A stretch of 64,000 nucleotides of DNA from Mycolicibacterium crocinum. GTDB lineage: Bacteria; Actinomycetota; Actinomycetes; Mycobacteriales; Mycobacteriaceae. A model generated the notes under the pieces. The model ran no database searches. It was not told where the DNA came from and saw only the letters and a list, made by a program, of their open reading frames with translations. The translations under genes were made by a program, and so were the position numbers. Every line of letters starts with the position of its first letter. Within the stretch, counting starts at the first letter, position 1. The stretch covers positions 4,030,001 to 4,094,000 of the forward strand of contig NZ_CP092362.2 in the NCBI RefSeq assembly GCF_022370635.2. Reading direction: 5' to 3'. Shown here piece after piece: positions 8,164 to 16,422 of the stretch.

Positions 8164-9645
8164 GTGCACGACGACACCTCTCTGTCGGCCGTCGACCTCC
8201 TCGAAGTCAACCGCGAGATCCAGGGCTCCCCCACGATCCGGCTGCTGGCCGCGCTCAACCTCGGCGGCTACGCCACCCTGATGGAGCGCCACCTCAACGA
8301 GGGTGTGATCAGCGAGACCGAGCTCGTGGTGCGACTCGAGCGCGACCTCGACGACCTGGGCCGGCCCGGCGGCGAACAGTCCGGGCTGGGCCTCATCAAG
8401 AGCTGGGCCAGCCAGGGTTGGCTGCACCGGGTGGCAGACCAGCGCACCGGCGTCGAACGCAACCTGTGCTACCTCACCCAGGACGCCCGCCGCGCCCTGG
8501 ACTTCCTGCGCGGACTGCGCCGCCAGGACACCATCGCCACCGGCGGCTCGATCAACGGCATCGCCTCCCGCCTCAAGCAGATCGCCCTGCGGGTCGGCAA
8601 CGACCCGGTCCGCATCCGCGCCGGCATCCAGGCCGAGATCGACGCACTGCAGGCCGAACTCGACGCTTTGGAACGCGGTGAGGATCTCGACCGCTCCGCC
8701 GACGTCGATATGACCGACATGTACGACGAAGCCCACGCCATCGCCCTGCAGATGGAGCGGCTGATCACCGACATCGGCCAGTACGGCACGATGATCGAGC
8801 GGGCAACCGCCGCACTCGACGAGCCGATTGATTCCAACCTGGCCTACCGCGACCGGCAGCGTCAGATGTACGCCGACTACCAGGCGGCCTGGGACTCGCA
8901 GGGCCGCGACTCGCACCGCGCCTTCCTGCGGATGATCAACGACCCCGACCAACGCGCGGAGTTCGAGGCCGACGTCGCCGCCGTCGCGCACGCCCTGCCC
9001 GCCCTCGACCCCGCGCTGCGCAAGGTCATGGCCGGATTCTTCGAACTCGTCGGCCAGCAGATCGACGAGGTGGAGCGCATCCAGCAGCGCTGCGCCCAGC
9101 GGGTCAAGCGGTTCACCGCATTCGGCACCCTGGAGCAGAGCCGGGGCGTGGCACGCCAGCTGAACGACGCGATCGGCGCCGCCCGCGCGCTGCTCAAGAG
9201 CTCGCTGACGGACTCGCGACTGGACATCGAACTGCCCCTGGCGCGGCATGCCATCAGTTCTGTTGGCGCACTGAGCTTCCGGATCGGCGACCTGTCGAAC
9301 CCGAAGCCCGCCCAGGCGGCCGAAGGCGAGCTCGACCTGACCAGTTTCGCGGCGTTGACCACACAGGTCGACGCGCCGGCGATGTCGGAGATGATCAACA
9401 CCGCGCTCGACGCCGGCGGTCCGCTGTCGTTGCCGGCCGCTGTGGAGATGCTCGACGCCGTCTACCTCGGCCATGTCATCGTGCTGTGGTCGTGGGCGCT
9501 CAAGCAGCCATCACAGACGGACACAGCCTCGACCAAGCCGGTCACCGTCCGGTTCCAGTCGCTCGACGGACGGGATCGCGAGATGGAGGTTCCGCACTTG
9601 ATCTTCACCGAACCGATCTCCAGCTTGTTGGGAGCCAGCGCATGA
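8164..9645 (+). CDS. jetA: JetA/MksF-like kleisin subunit (DUF3375) of a Wadjet-type condensin
   Basis: A 493-residue DUF3375 protein, the kleisin-like subunit that in Wadjet (JetABCD), MksBEF and mycobacterial EptABCD systems links the SMC heads. The GTG at 8164 follows GAGGGGG with 8-base spacing and gives the usual N-terminus of the family; an upstream in-frame ATG at 8104 has no such site. The N-terminal half is winged-helix-like (RLLAALNLGGYATLMERHL), the middle is long and helical (about residues 150-300), and the C-terminus ends VPHLIFTEPISSLLGA. The stop overlaps the jetB start (ATGA), implying translational coupling. In characterised systems the complex extrudes DNA loops and recognises small circular plasmids. 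No jetD nuclease gene accompanies it here. Confidence 0.9.
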   Translation: MHDDTSLSAVDLLEVNREIQGSPTIRLLAALNLGGYATLMERHLNEGVISETELVVRLERDLDDLGRPGGEQSGLGLIKSWASQGWLHRVADQRTGVERNLCYLTQDARRALDFLRGLRRQDTIATGGSINGIASRLKQIALRVGNDPVRIRAGIQAEIDALQAELDALERGEDLDRSADVDMTDMYDEAHAIALQMERLITDIGQYGTMIERATAALDEPIDSNLAYRDRQRQMYADYQAAWDSQGRDSHRAFLRMINDPDQRAEFEADVAAVAHALPALDPALRKVMAGFFELVGQQIDEVERIQQRCAQRVKRFTAFGTLEQSRGVARQLNDAIGAARALLKSSLTDSRLDIELPLARHAISSVGALSFRIGDLSNPKPAQAAEGELDLTSFAALTTQVDAPAMSEMINTALDAGGPLSLPAAVEMLDAVYLGHVIVLWSWALKQPSQTDTASTKPVTVRFQSLDGRDREMEVPHLIFTEPISSLLGASA

Positions 9646-10340
9646 CGACCACCGACTCCGACATCGACTTCAGCTCACTGCCGCAGGTCGACCAGACGGC
9701 GCGTACCCCGCATCAGCGGCGCCCGCGCTTCGACGGCGATGTCAGCGAGCTGCCCGATCGGGCGTGCTGGGCGTTGCAGCAGCTGCTGACCCGCCGCTAT
9801 ATCAGCGCCGAGGCCGACGCCGACCTGTACAGCTGGGTGCTGGAGTACCGCGCTCAGCTCTCGGTGCGGCTCTCCGAACTCGACCTGATGTTGCGCGTGG
9901 TCGACGGAAGTGACGTCGCGTTCGTCGAGCAGGCTCGCTACGAATCCGCCAGGGGCGTCAAGCTTTTGCGCCGCGAACCGCTGGGTACCTACGACTCGAT
10001 CCTGGCATTGCACCTGGCGCAGATGTCGCGCGCGGCCGGTGGGCAGGCCGTGCTGATCAGCCGCGAGGAGGTGCACGGGCTGTTCTCCGGCGTTCTCAAT
10101 GACGTCGACCGGGACACCGTGACCTTCACGGCCCGCATCGACGCGGCCATTGCCCGGCTCACCGCCCTGGAGATCCTGCGCAAGACCCGCGACGACGAAG
10201 ACAGCTACACCGTCAGCCCGGTGATCAACGCCGTGATGACCGCATCGGTGATCGCCGAGCTGCAGCAGCAGTTCGAACTGCTGCTGTCCGGCGGCGCATC
10301 CCCGGACCGGGACGAACAGGAGACCGCACTCGATGGCTGA
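9642..10340 (+). CDS. jetB: JetB/MksE-like subunit (DUF4194) of a Wadjet-type condensin
   Basis: A 232-residue DUF4194 protein, the small KITE-type winged-helix dimer subunit of JetABC/MksBEF complexes. After a disordered first 30 residues come two winged-helix regions: CWALQQLLTRRYISAEAD near 45-65, and the segment around LREPLGTYDSILALHL to GLFSGVLND near 115-150. The ATG at 9642 overlaps the jetA stop by 4 bases. The end overlaps jetC by 8 bases, so all three are made from one transcript in near-fixed ratio. It is expected to bind the kleisin and contact DNA in the cytoplasm. Confidence 0.88.
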   Translation: MTTTDSDIDFSSLPQVDQTARTPHQRRPRFDGDVSELPDRACWALQQLLTRRYISAEADADLYSWVLEYRAQLSVRLSELDLMLRVVDGSDVAFVEQARYESARGVKLLRREPLGTYDSILALHLAQMSRAAGGQAVLISREEVHGLFSGVLNDVDRDTVTFTARIDAAIARLTALEILRKTRDDEDSYTVSPVINAVMTASVIAELQQQFELLLSGGASPDRDEQETALDG

Positions 10341-13300
10341 ACAGTTCCACTTGTCGCGGCTGCAGGTCATCAACTGGGGTGTGTTCGACGGCTACCACGA
10401 CATCCCGTTCAGCGAGGGCGGCGCCCTGATCGCCGGCGCGTCCGGAAGCGGCAAATCCTCACTGCTGGATGCGATTTCACTGGGCTTCCTGCCATTCAAT
10501 CGGCGTAACTTCAACGCCTCCGGTGACAACACCGCCGCGGGCTCCAGTGCGGGCCGGCGCACCGTCGACAAGTATGTCCGCGGGGCGTGGGGCCAGCGCA
10601 GTGACGGCGGCTCGAGCAAGGTGATGTACCTGCGTGGCGAGGGCACCGCGTGGTCGGCCATCGCGGTCACCTACCGCAGCAACACCGGCCGCTCGGTCAC
10701 CGGCCTGGTACTGAAATGGCTGACCGGCGAATCGCGCTCGGACTCGTCGAGCCGGTTCGTGCTGGCCGACGGTGACCGCGACATCGAGGACGTCTGCAAC
10801 CGCTGGGCGGCAGGGCGATTCGACTCCGGGGTGTTCAAAGACGACGAGTGGCGGTTCTCCACCAAGGTCGAGTCGCAGTACCTGGCTCAGCTGTACGCCA
10901 CCATCGGCATTCGCGCCTCCGACGCCGCTCAGCAGCTGCTCGGTAAGGCCAAGTCGCTGAAAAGCGTTGGTGGACTGGAACAGTTCGTCCGCGAGTTCAT
11001 GCTCGACGAGCCGAGCAGCCTGACCCGGCTGCCCGAGGCGCTCAAGCAGATCGACCCGCTCGTGGAAGCCCGCGAACTGCTGGCCGTCGCGCAGAAGAAG
11101 CGCAAGATCCTCGGCGATATCGAGAAGATCCAGCAGCGCTACGCCTCCGAGTCCTCAGACCTGGGCATCATCGACCTGGTGGACCAGCCGATGGTCCGCG
11201 CCTATACCGATCACGTCCGGCTCGCGCAGTGCGGTCCGCAGATCGAGTCGCTGGACGCCACGATCGACCAACTCGGCAACGAGTACGAGGATGTCACCCG
11301 GCAGCTGAATCTGGCCAAGGCCGAAGGCGATTCGCTCAACGCCCAGATCAGCGGATCCAGCGCGAGCCTCGGACCGCTGCAATCCCAGGTGGCCGGCGCC
11401 GAGGCGCAGGCCGAGCAGGTGTCGCGGCGACGCGCGGCCTATGAGGCCATGCTGGGCGCCCAGGACATCGACGTCCCGGATAGCGCCGACGAGTTCTGGA
11501 ATCTGCGTGAGGAACTCGCCACCGAGGTCACCGAACTACTGGCCAAACTGGACCGTGGCCGGGAGGCCTCCACCGACGCCGAGTACGCGCAGAAGGCCGC
11601 CCGCATCGCCCGCGACGACGCGGCCAAGGAGCTCAAGCGCGTCGAGCACGTCGGGTCGGCGCTGCCGGAGTTCGCGATCACCATGCGCGAACACATCTGT
11701 GCCGCAGTCGGTATCGACCCGTGTGAACTGCCCTATATCGCCGAGCTGATGGACCTGCGCCCCGACCAGAGCCGCTGGCGGGTGGCCGTCGAGAAGGTGC
11801 TGCGCGGGGTGGGCCTGCGGCTGCTGGTCCCCGACGAGCGGTATTCGGCGGTACTGCGGTTCGTCAACGAGACCAATATGGGCGGGCGGCTGCAACTACA
11901 CCACGTCCGTGCCTCGCTGGTCGGCGCAGACCCGGTCGACGCCGACCCGAACACGTTGGCGGGCAAGCTCTTCGTCGTCGACCCGACACATGCCTGCGCG
12001 GCCGAGGCCGCCGACGTCATCGCCGCGGCGGGCGACCACATCTGCGTCGACACCCCGGACGTGTTCTCCCGGTTCCGGCGCGCGGTCACCGACACGGGCC
12101 TGTACAAGGACTCCGAGCGACTGGCCATCAAGGACGATCGCCGTCCCCTCAAGCAATCCGATTACATCTACCAGGGCGACGTCCGGGCGAAGATCGACGC
12201 GTTGACCGTCGACCTCGCCACCGCCGAAGAGTTGTACCAGCAGGCGCGCCGCAAGGCCGACGAGATCGCCGCTCAGCGCCAGCAGTGGCGCGACCGGGCC
12301 GCGGCCTGCAAAGCGATCTGCGAGCAGTTCCCGCAGTGGAACCAGGTCGACATCGACACCGCCGACGGGCACGCCGACCGGTTGCGTGAGCAGTTCGAAC
12401 TGCTGCTGGCCGACAACCCCGACATCGAAGCGCTGACCGCCCGAGCCGACGAGTGCTGGGAAGAGATCCAGACGCTGATGACGCGGCGCGGCGCCATTCA
12501 GACCCGCCGCGACGACCTCGACAGTCGGCGTACCCAATTGCTCGAGCTGCAAGACCGGTTGACGCCCGCGTTCGTCTCCGAGCCGTTGACCGAATTGCTG
12601 AACCGCTACGCGGCCGCCATCCCGGTGACGTTGGAGGTGCTCAATCCCGAGCCGCACCGCGAGGCGGTGTTCAACACCATCCGCCGCGAGCGTGAGCAGC
12701 TGCGCGAAAGCCGAAGGCGCTCATACGATGAACTGGCCCGCATTCTGAACACCTTCGATACGGCGTTTCCCGATGCGATCCCGAACGACAGCGAGGTGTT
12801 CGACGAGCGGGTGCACGACTACGTTGCGCTGTGCCGGCATATCGACGAGCGCGAACTGCCCGACGCCTACGAGCGGATGATGCGCTTGGTCACCGAGCAG
12901 GCGCCCGATGCGATCCTCACGCTGCACCGGGTGGCCGAGCAGGAGGCGCGGCGGATCAGCGAGCAGATCGATCGGGTGAACACCGGGTTGGGTGCGGTGG
13001 AGTTCAACAGCGGGACGCGGCTGACGCTGCGGGCGACGCCGCGGAGTCTGACCGCGGTGGCGGAGCTGACCGAGATTGTTCGGGCGATCTCGCGGCGCAT
13101 CGCCGAGGTGGGTCTGGGTGACAAGCAGGCGATCCTGGACCAGTACGCCGACATCCTGCGGCTGCGGAACCGGCTGGCGTCGACGGCGCCGGAGGATAAG
13201 GCTTGGACGCGTGACGCCCTGGATGTGCGCAATCGGTTCACGTTCGACTGCGCCGAGTGGGATGTCCGGACCGAGGATCTGATCCGCACGCACAGCAACG

Positions 13301-13704
13301 CCGGCGACAACTCCGGTGGCGAGCAGGAGAAGCTGATGGCGTTCTGCCTGGCGGGTGCACTGAGCTTCAACCTCGCCAGTCCCGAGAGTTCGGACAACAA
13401 GCCGGTTTTCGCGCAGCTGATGCTCGACGAGGCGTTCTCGAAGTCTGATCCGCAGTTCGCGCAGCAGGCGCTGCAGGCCTTCCGCAAGTTCGGATTCCAG
13501 CTCGTCATCGTCGCCACGGTGCAGAACGCGACCACGATTCAGCCCTACATCGACAGCGTGATCATGGTGTCCAAGACCGAGGCGACGAGTCGCAACGCGC
13601 GACCGGTGGCCACCGTGGTGTCCAAGACGATCTCCGACTTCACGACATTGCGCGCCGAGATGCGGAGTTCAGCAGCGCGGGAACGAGTTCCGGCCGGGGT
13701 GTAA
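10333..13704 (+). CDS. jetC: JetC/EptC/MksB-like SMC ATPase of a Wadjet-type condensin
   Basis: A 1123-residue SMC/SbcC-like ATPase, the motor of the JetABC complex. The Walker A GASGSGKS lies at residues 35-42. Long coiled-coil arms occupy roughly 250-480 and 620-900, with a compact hinge between them (about 480-610). The signature SGGE lies at 994-997 and the Walker B LMLDE at 1029-1033, so both halves of the ATP site look intact. The opening (LQVINWGVFDGYHDIPF) is typical of JetC/MksB proteins. The M. smegmatis relative EptC is known to restrict foreign plasmids. It overlaps jetB by 8 bases; the disrupted ATP-grasp gene starts 75 bp after its stop. The usual fourth gene, jetD (DUF3322/DUF2220 nuclease), is not found here or elsewhere in the window. 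Confidence 0.93.
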   Translation: MAEQFHLSRLQVINWGVFDGYHDIPFSEGGALIAGASGSGKSSLLDAISLGFLPFNRRNFNASGDNTAAGSSAGRRTVDKYVRGAWGQRSDGGSSKVMYLRGEGTAWSAIAVTYRSNTGRSVTGLVLKWLTGESRSDSSSRFVLADGDRDIEDVCNRWAAGRFDSGVFKDDEWRFSTKVESQYLAQLYATIGIRASDAAQQLLGKAKSLKSVGGLEQFVREFMLDEPSSLTRLPEALKQIDPLVEARELLAVAQKKRKILGDIEKIQQRYASESSDLGIIDLVDQPMVRAYTDHVRLAQCGPQIESLDATIDQLGNEYEDVTRQLNLAKAEGDSLNAQISGSSASLGPLQSQVAGAEAQAEQVSRRRAAYEAMLGAQDIDVPDSADEFWNLREELATEVTELLAKLDRGREASTDAEYAQKAARIARDDAAKELKRVEHVGSALPEFAITMREHICAAVGIDPCELPYIAELMDLRPDQSRWRVAVEKVLRGVGLRLLVPDERYSAVLRFVNETNMGGRLQLHHVRASLVGADPVDADPNTLAGKLFVVDPTHACAAEAADVIAAAGDHICVDTPDVFSRFRRAVTDTGLYKDSERLAIKDDRRPLKQSDYIYQGDVRAKIDALTVDLATAEELYQQARRKADEIAAQRQQWRDRAAACKAICEQFPQWNQVDIDTADGHADRLREQFELLLADNPDIEALTARADECWEEIQTLMTRRGAIQTRRDDLDSRRTQLLELQDRLTPAFVSEPLTELLNRYAAAIPVTLEVLNPEPHREAVFNTIRREREQLRESRRRSYDELARILNTFDTAFPDAIPNDSEVFDERVHDYVALCRHIDERELPDAYERMMRLVTEQAPDAILTLHRVAEQEARRISEQIDRVNTGLGAVEFNSGTRLTLRATPRSLTAVAELTEIVRAISRRIAEVGLGDKQAILDQYADILRLRNRLASTAPEDKAWTRDALDVRNRFTFDCAEWDVRTEDLIRTHSNAGDNSGGEQEKLMAFCLAGALSFNLASPESSDNKPVFAQLMLDEAFSKSDPQFAQQALQAFRKFGFQLVIVATVQNATTIQPYIDSVIMVSKTEATSRNARPVATVVSKTISDFTTLRAEMRSSAARERVPAGV

Positions 13705-13779
13705 CGGTTCGGCACCAGATTCATCGAACTGCGGTGGAATAGGACGCCGAGAGCTGGGTACCTCCACACCGGAGGTTCG

Positions 13780-13905
13780 ATGTACCGGAGAGAAACGTCC
13801 GCTAAGACCGTGTTGATAACGTTCGGCCGGTCGTACCTGGCGCTTCACTTGTCGCGATTGATGAGCGCAGCAGGACACACCGTTTTGATCGCCGACTCGG
13901 TGCCC
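13780..13905 (+). pseudogene. 5' fragment of ATP-grasp gene, interrupted by the insertion sequence
   Basis: The ATG at 13780 follows GGAGG with 4-base spacing and codes for 42 residues containing KTVLITFGRSYLALHL and GHTVLIADSVP, the typical first beta-alpha-beta unit of an ATP-grasp ligase. The IS begins after codon 42. Translation would run 12 codons into the IS and stop at TGA 13942-13944. Joining codon 42 to base 15342 restores one frame with the 3' fragment, giving a 400-residue protein. Confidence 0.88.
13898..13905. repeat. 8-bp target-site duplication, left copy
   Basis: CGGTGCCC directly precedes the left inverted repeat of the IS256-family element and is repeated exactly at 15334-15341. 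Eight bases is the usual duplication length for IS256-family transposition. Confidence 0.9.
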
Positions 13906-13932
13906 GGTTGCGTCCAGCAGAGTGGTGTACAA
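13906..13932 (+). repeat. Left terminal inverted repeat of the IS
   Basis: It begins GGTTGCGTCCAG and contains GTGGTGTACAA. It pairs with the reverse complement of 15307-15333, which begins GGTCAAGTCCAG and contains GTGGTGTACGA at the same offset. Confidence 0.85.
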
Positions 13933-14040
13933 GTCGGGGCCTGATCAGGATGTCCGGCGTGTCGTAGCCGAGTGATTGAAGGTCATCGCGTGATTCTTCG
14001 AGAGACCGTCCAAAGTCACTCGAGCAAAGGAATCGACGCG

Positions 14041-15276
14041 ATGACCACTGCCCACAATATCGACCTGCCTGCGGTGCTGGCTGAACGACTCACCACCTGC
14101 CATCCCGACGTGCTGCGCGAGCTGCTGGCCACGTTCATCCACACCCTGATGGGCGCCGAAGCCGACGCCCTGTGCGGCGCCGGATACGGCGAACGCAGCA
14201 CCGAGCGGACCAACTCCCGCAACGGCTACCGGCACCGCCAATTCGACACCCGCGCAGGCACATTAGATCTCGCGATCCCCAAGCTGCGCCAGGGCTCCTA
14301 CTTCCCGGACTGGCTGCTGGAACGCCGCAAACGCGCCGAGCGGGCCCTGACCACCGTGGTCGCCACCTGCTACCTACTCGGTGTCTCGACGCGGCGGATG
14401 GACAAGCTCGTCGAAACCCTCGGCATCACCAGCCTGTCGAAGTCGCAGGTGTCGGTGATGGCCAAAGAGCTCGACGCCGCCGTCGAGGCCTTCCGCACCC
14501 GACCGCTCGATGCTGGCCCGTATACGTTCGTCGCTGCCGACGCCCTGGTGCTCAAGGTCCGCGAGGGCGGCCGGGTCGTCAACGTGCACGCGCTGATCGC
14601 GGTCGGGGTCAACGCCGAGGGCTACCGCGAAATCCTCGGCATCGATGTCACCACCGCCGAGGACGGCGCAGGCTGGCTAACGTTCTGGCGGGCTCTGACC
14701 GCCCGCGGCCTGTCGGGGGTCAAACTGGTCACCAGCGACGCCCATGCCGGGCTTGTCGCCGCGATCGGCGCCACGCTGCCCGGGGCATCGTGGCAGCGCT
14801 GCAGAACCCACTACACGACCAACCTGATGGCGGTGACCCCGAAGTCGTCGTGGCCCTGGGTGCGCACCCTGCTGCACTCTGTGTTCGACCAGCCTGATGC
14901 TGAATCCGTTGCTGCACAATATGACCGGATCATCGACGCCCTGGACGACAAGCTACCTACGGTCGCCGATCACCTCGAAGCTGCACGGCCGGATCTGCTG
15001 GCGTTCACGGCGTTTCCCAAGCAGATCTGGCGCCAGATCTGGTCCAACAATCCCCAGGAACGGCTCAACAAGGAGATCCGCCGGCGCACCGACGTCGTCG
15101 GTATCTTCCCCGACCGCAACGCCCTGATCCGCCTCGTTGGAGCCGTGCTGGCCGAACAACACGACGAATGGGCCGAGTCCCGGCGCTACCTTGGCCTCGA
15201 CGTCCTGAGCAAATCACGCACAGTCAACGACACCCCGACCGGACAGGAGGCCACCCCGGCGACACTGACCGCCTGA
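14041..15276 (+). CDS. IS256-family (mutator type) DDE transposase, IS1081-like
   Basis: A 411-residue transposase that cuts and joins the IS ends. The ATG at 14041 has AAAGGA 9 bases upstream. The mutator-type catalytic triad can be read as Asp167 (FVAADALVLKV), Asp233 (VTSDAHAGL) and Glu340 (NNPQERLNKEIRRRTD). An HTH/zinc-like N-terminal part includes AEADALCGAGYGERS and RNGYRHRQFDTR. There is no frameshift or stop, so it should be active. The sequence tracks M. tuberculosis IS1081 transposase throughout. Confidence 0.95.
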   Translation: MTTAHNIDLPAVLAERLTTCHPDVLRELLATFIHTLMGAEADALCGAGYGERSTERTNSRNGYRHRQFDTRAGTLDLAIPKLRQGSYFPDWLLERRKRAERALTTVVATCYLLGVSTRRMDKLVETLGITSLSKSQVSVMAKELDAAVEAFRTRPLDAGPYTFVAADALVLKVREGGRVVNVHALIAVGVNAEGYREILGIDVTTAEDGAGWLTFWRALTARGLSGVKLVTSDAHAGLVAAIGATLPGASWQRCRTHYTTNLMAVTPKSSWPWVRTLLHSVFDQPDAESVAAQYDRIIDALDDKLPTVADHLEAARPDLLAFTAFPKQIWRQIWSNNPQERLNKEIRRRTDVVGIFPDRNALIRLVGAVLAEQHDEWAESRRYLGLDVLSKSRTVNDTPTGQEATPATLTA

Positions 15277-15306
15277 ACCATCACATCGAAGAATCACACG
15301 ACGACG

Positions 15307-15333
15307 TCGTACACCACGTCCCTGGACTTGACC
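15307..15333 (-). repeat. Right terminal inverted repeat of the IS
   Basis: This is the reverse-complement partner of 13906-13932; reading inward from base 15333 it gives GGTCAAGTCCAG and then GTGGTGTAC at the same offset as the left end. Confidence 0.85.
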
Positions 15334-15341
15334 CGGTGCCC
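15334..15341. repeat. 8-bp target-site duplication, right copy
   Basis: CGGTGCCC follows the right IS end and matches 13898-13905 exactly. It encodes the same SVP junction in the ATP-grasp frame on both sides. Confidence 0.9.
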
Positions 15342-16418
15342 TTGCCCATCAGCAGGTTTTCCTCGTCGGTGACCGAAACCTTTCGAACGCCGCGGCCGAG
15401 GCACGCGCCCGTCGACTGGGTTCGCAGCCTCGGCCGAATTGCCCGCCAGCGATGCGTCGACCTGGTCGTTCCCGTACACGAGGGAACCGAGATCCTGGCC
15501 GGCGTGCTCGCCCGGTACCCCGAGTTGATGCCGGCCTCCACAACCGTGTTGATGTCACGCCTGGATCTGGTAGCGCGACTCGAGAACAAGTACGAGTTCC
15601 AGAACGCACTGAAAGAACAGGGTGTTCCCACCCTTGATTTCGGGTTGGTACACAGCCGCGAGGATATCGAGGCACTGGACTTTCGCCACGATGAAACCTT
15701 CGCGCTCAAGCGGGTTTACTCGCGCGGCTCCCAGGAGGTTTACAAGGTACATCCCGGCGAGCCGCTCCCGAGCGATCTCACCTTCGAGCCGACCAACCCA
15801 TGGCTCGCCCAACGGTGGGCGGAGGGAACAAGCTACTGCTCGTATTCGGTGTGCCACGACGGCGAGATCAAAGCACACGCCGTCTATCCGCTGCGCTATG
15901 CAATCGATGGCACATCCGGCCTCACGTTCGAATCTGTCCGGCATGAGCGCATCACCGCTTGGGTACGTCAGTGCGTCAAGGCGTTCCGCTTCAGCGGGCA
16001 AGTCGGATTCGACTTCATCGAGGAGGCCGACCAAAAGCTCTGGTCGGTCGAATGCAATCCGCGGGCAACAAGCGGCGTACTGCTGTTCGACCCCGAGACA
16101 AGGGTCGACAGGGCATTCTTCGGCGTGAACGAGGATGTGATCATCCCGCGGCCCGGAGCGCGAAAGATGCTCGGCCCCGGAATGCTCATGTACGGATGGC
16201 GCAAATCATCATTGCCGGGTAACACATTTCGCGGATTCATCCGGGATTTCCGCCGCACTGACGGAGTGATATTCTCCAGGCGCGACCCCAAGCCGGGCCT
16301 GGCGCTACCGATAGCCATGGGAAACGTCCTCGCCGAAGCGATCCGTTACCGGGTGAACATCCCGGCGGCTTTTCTGTACGACCACAACTGGGACGGCGCG
16401 AGCCCGGTCGACGGTTGA
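15342..16418 (+). pseudogene. 3' fragment of ATP-grasp gene
   Basis: The remaining 358 residues of the split ATP-grasp enzyme, starting LPISRFSSSVTETF. It carries the ATP-grasp features: the nucleotide-binding stretch FALKRVYSRGSQEVY, the NPWLAQRWAEG turn, and the metal/ATP motif VECNPRATSG with Glu and Asn in place. Such enzymes activate a carboxylate as an acyl phosphate and join it to an amine or thiol; the substrate here is unknown. Without the 5' part the N-terminal fold is lost. The frame is open back into the IS, so a truncated product could start at GTG 15336 or inside the IS, but this would lack the first domain unit. It sits downstream of jetABC and ends 4 bp before the convergent hydrolase gene. 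Confidence 0.85.
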
Positions 16419-16422
16419 GAGA

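Larger units (their letters stand above)
13906..15333 (+). mobile_element. Complete IS256-family (IS1081-like) insertion sequence, 1428 bp
   Basis: The element is bounded by imperfect inverted repeats of about 27 bp. Both ends start GGT, then share GTCCAG and the block GTGGTGTAC at the same positions (19 of 27 bases match by eye). The CGGTGCCC duplication lies outside both ends. It holds one intact transposase gene. The transposase is closely similar to that of M. tuberculosis IS1081, as I recall it. The reading frame of the ATP-grasp gene outside the IS is undamaged when the IS and one duplication copy are removed, which argues for a recent insertion. Confidence 0.92.

Noticed and set aside
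15168..15341. Upstream in-frame start for the ATP-grasp 3' fragment inside the transposase region
   Set aside because: The frame is open only by chance through the IS; the inverted repeat and target duplication show that the true coding sequence resumes at 15342.
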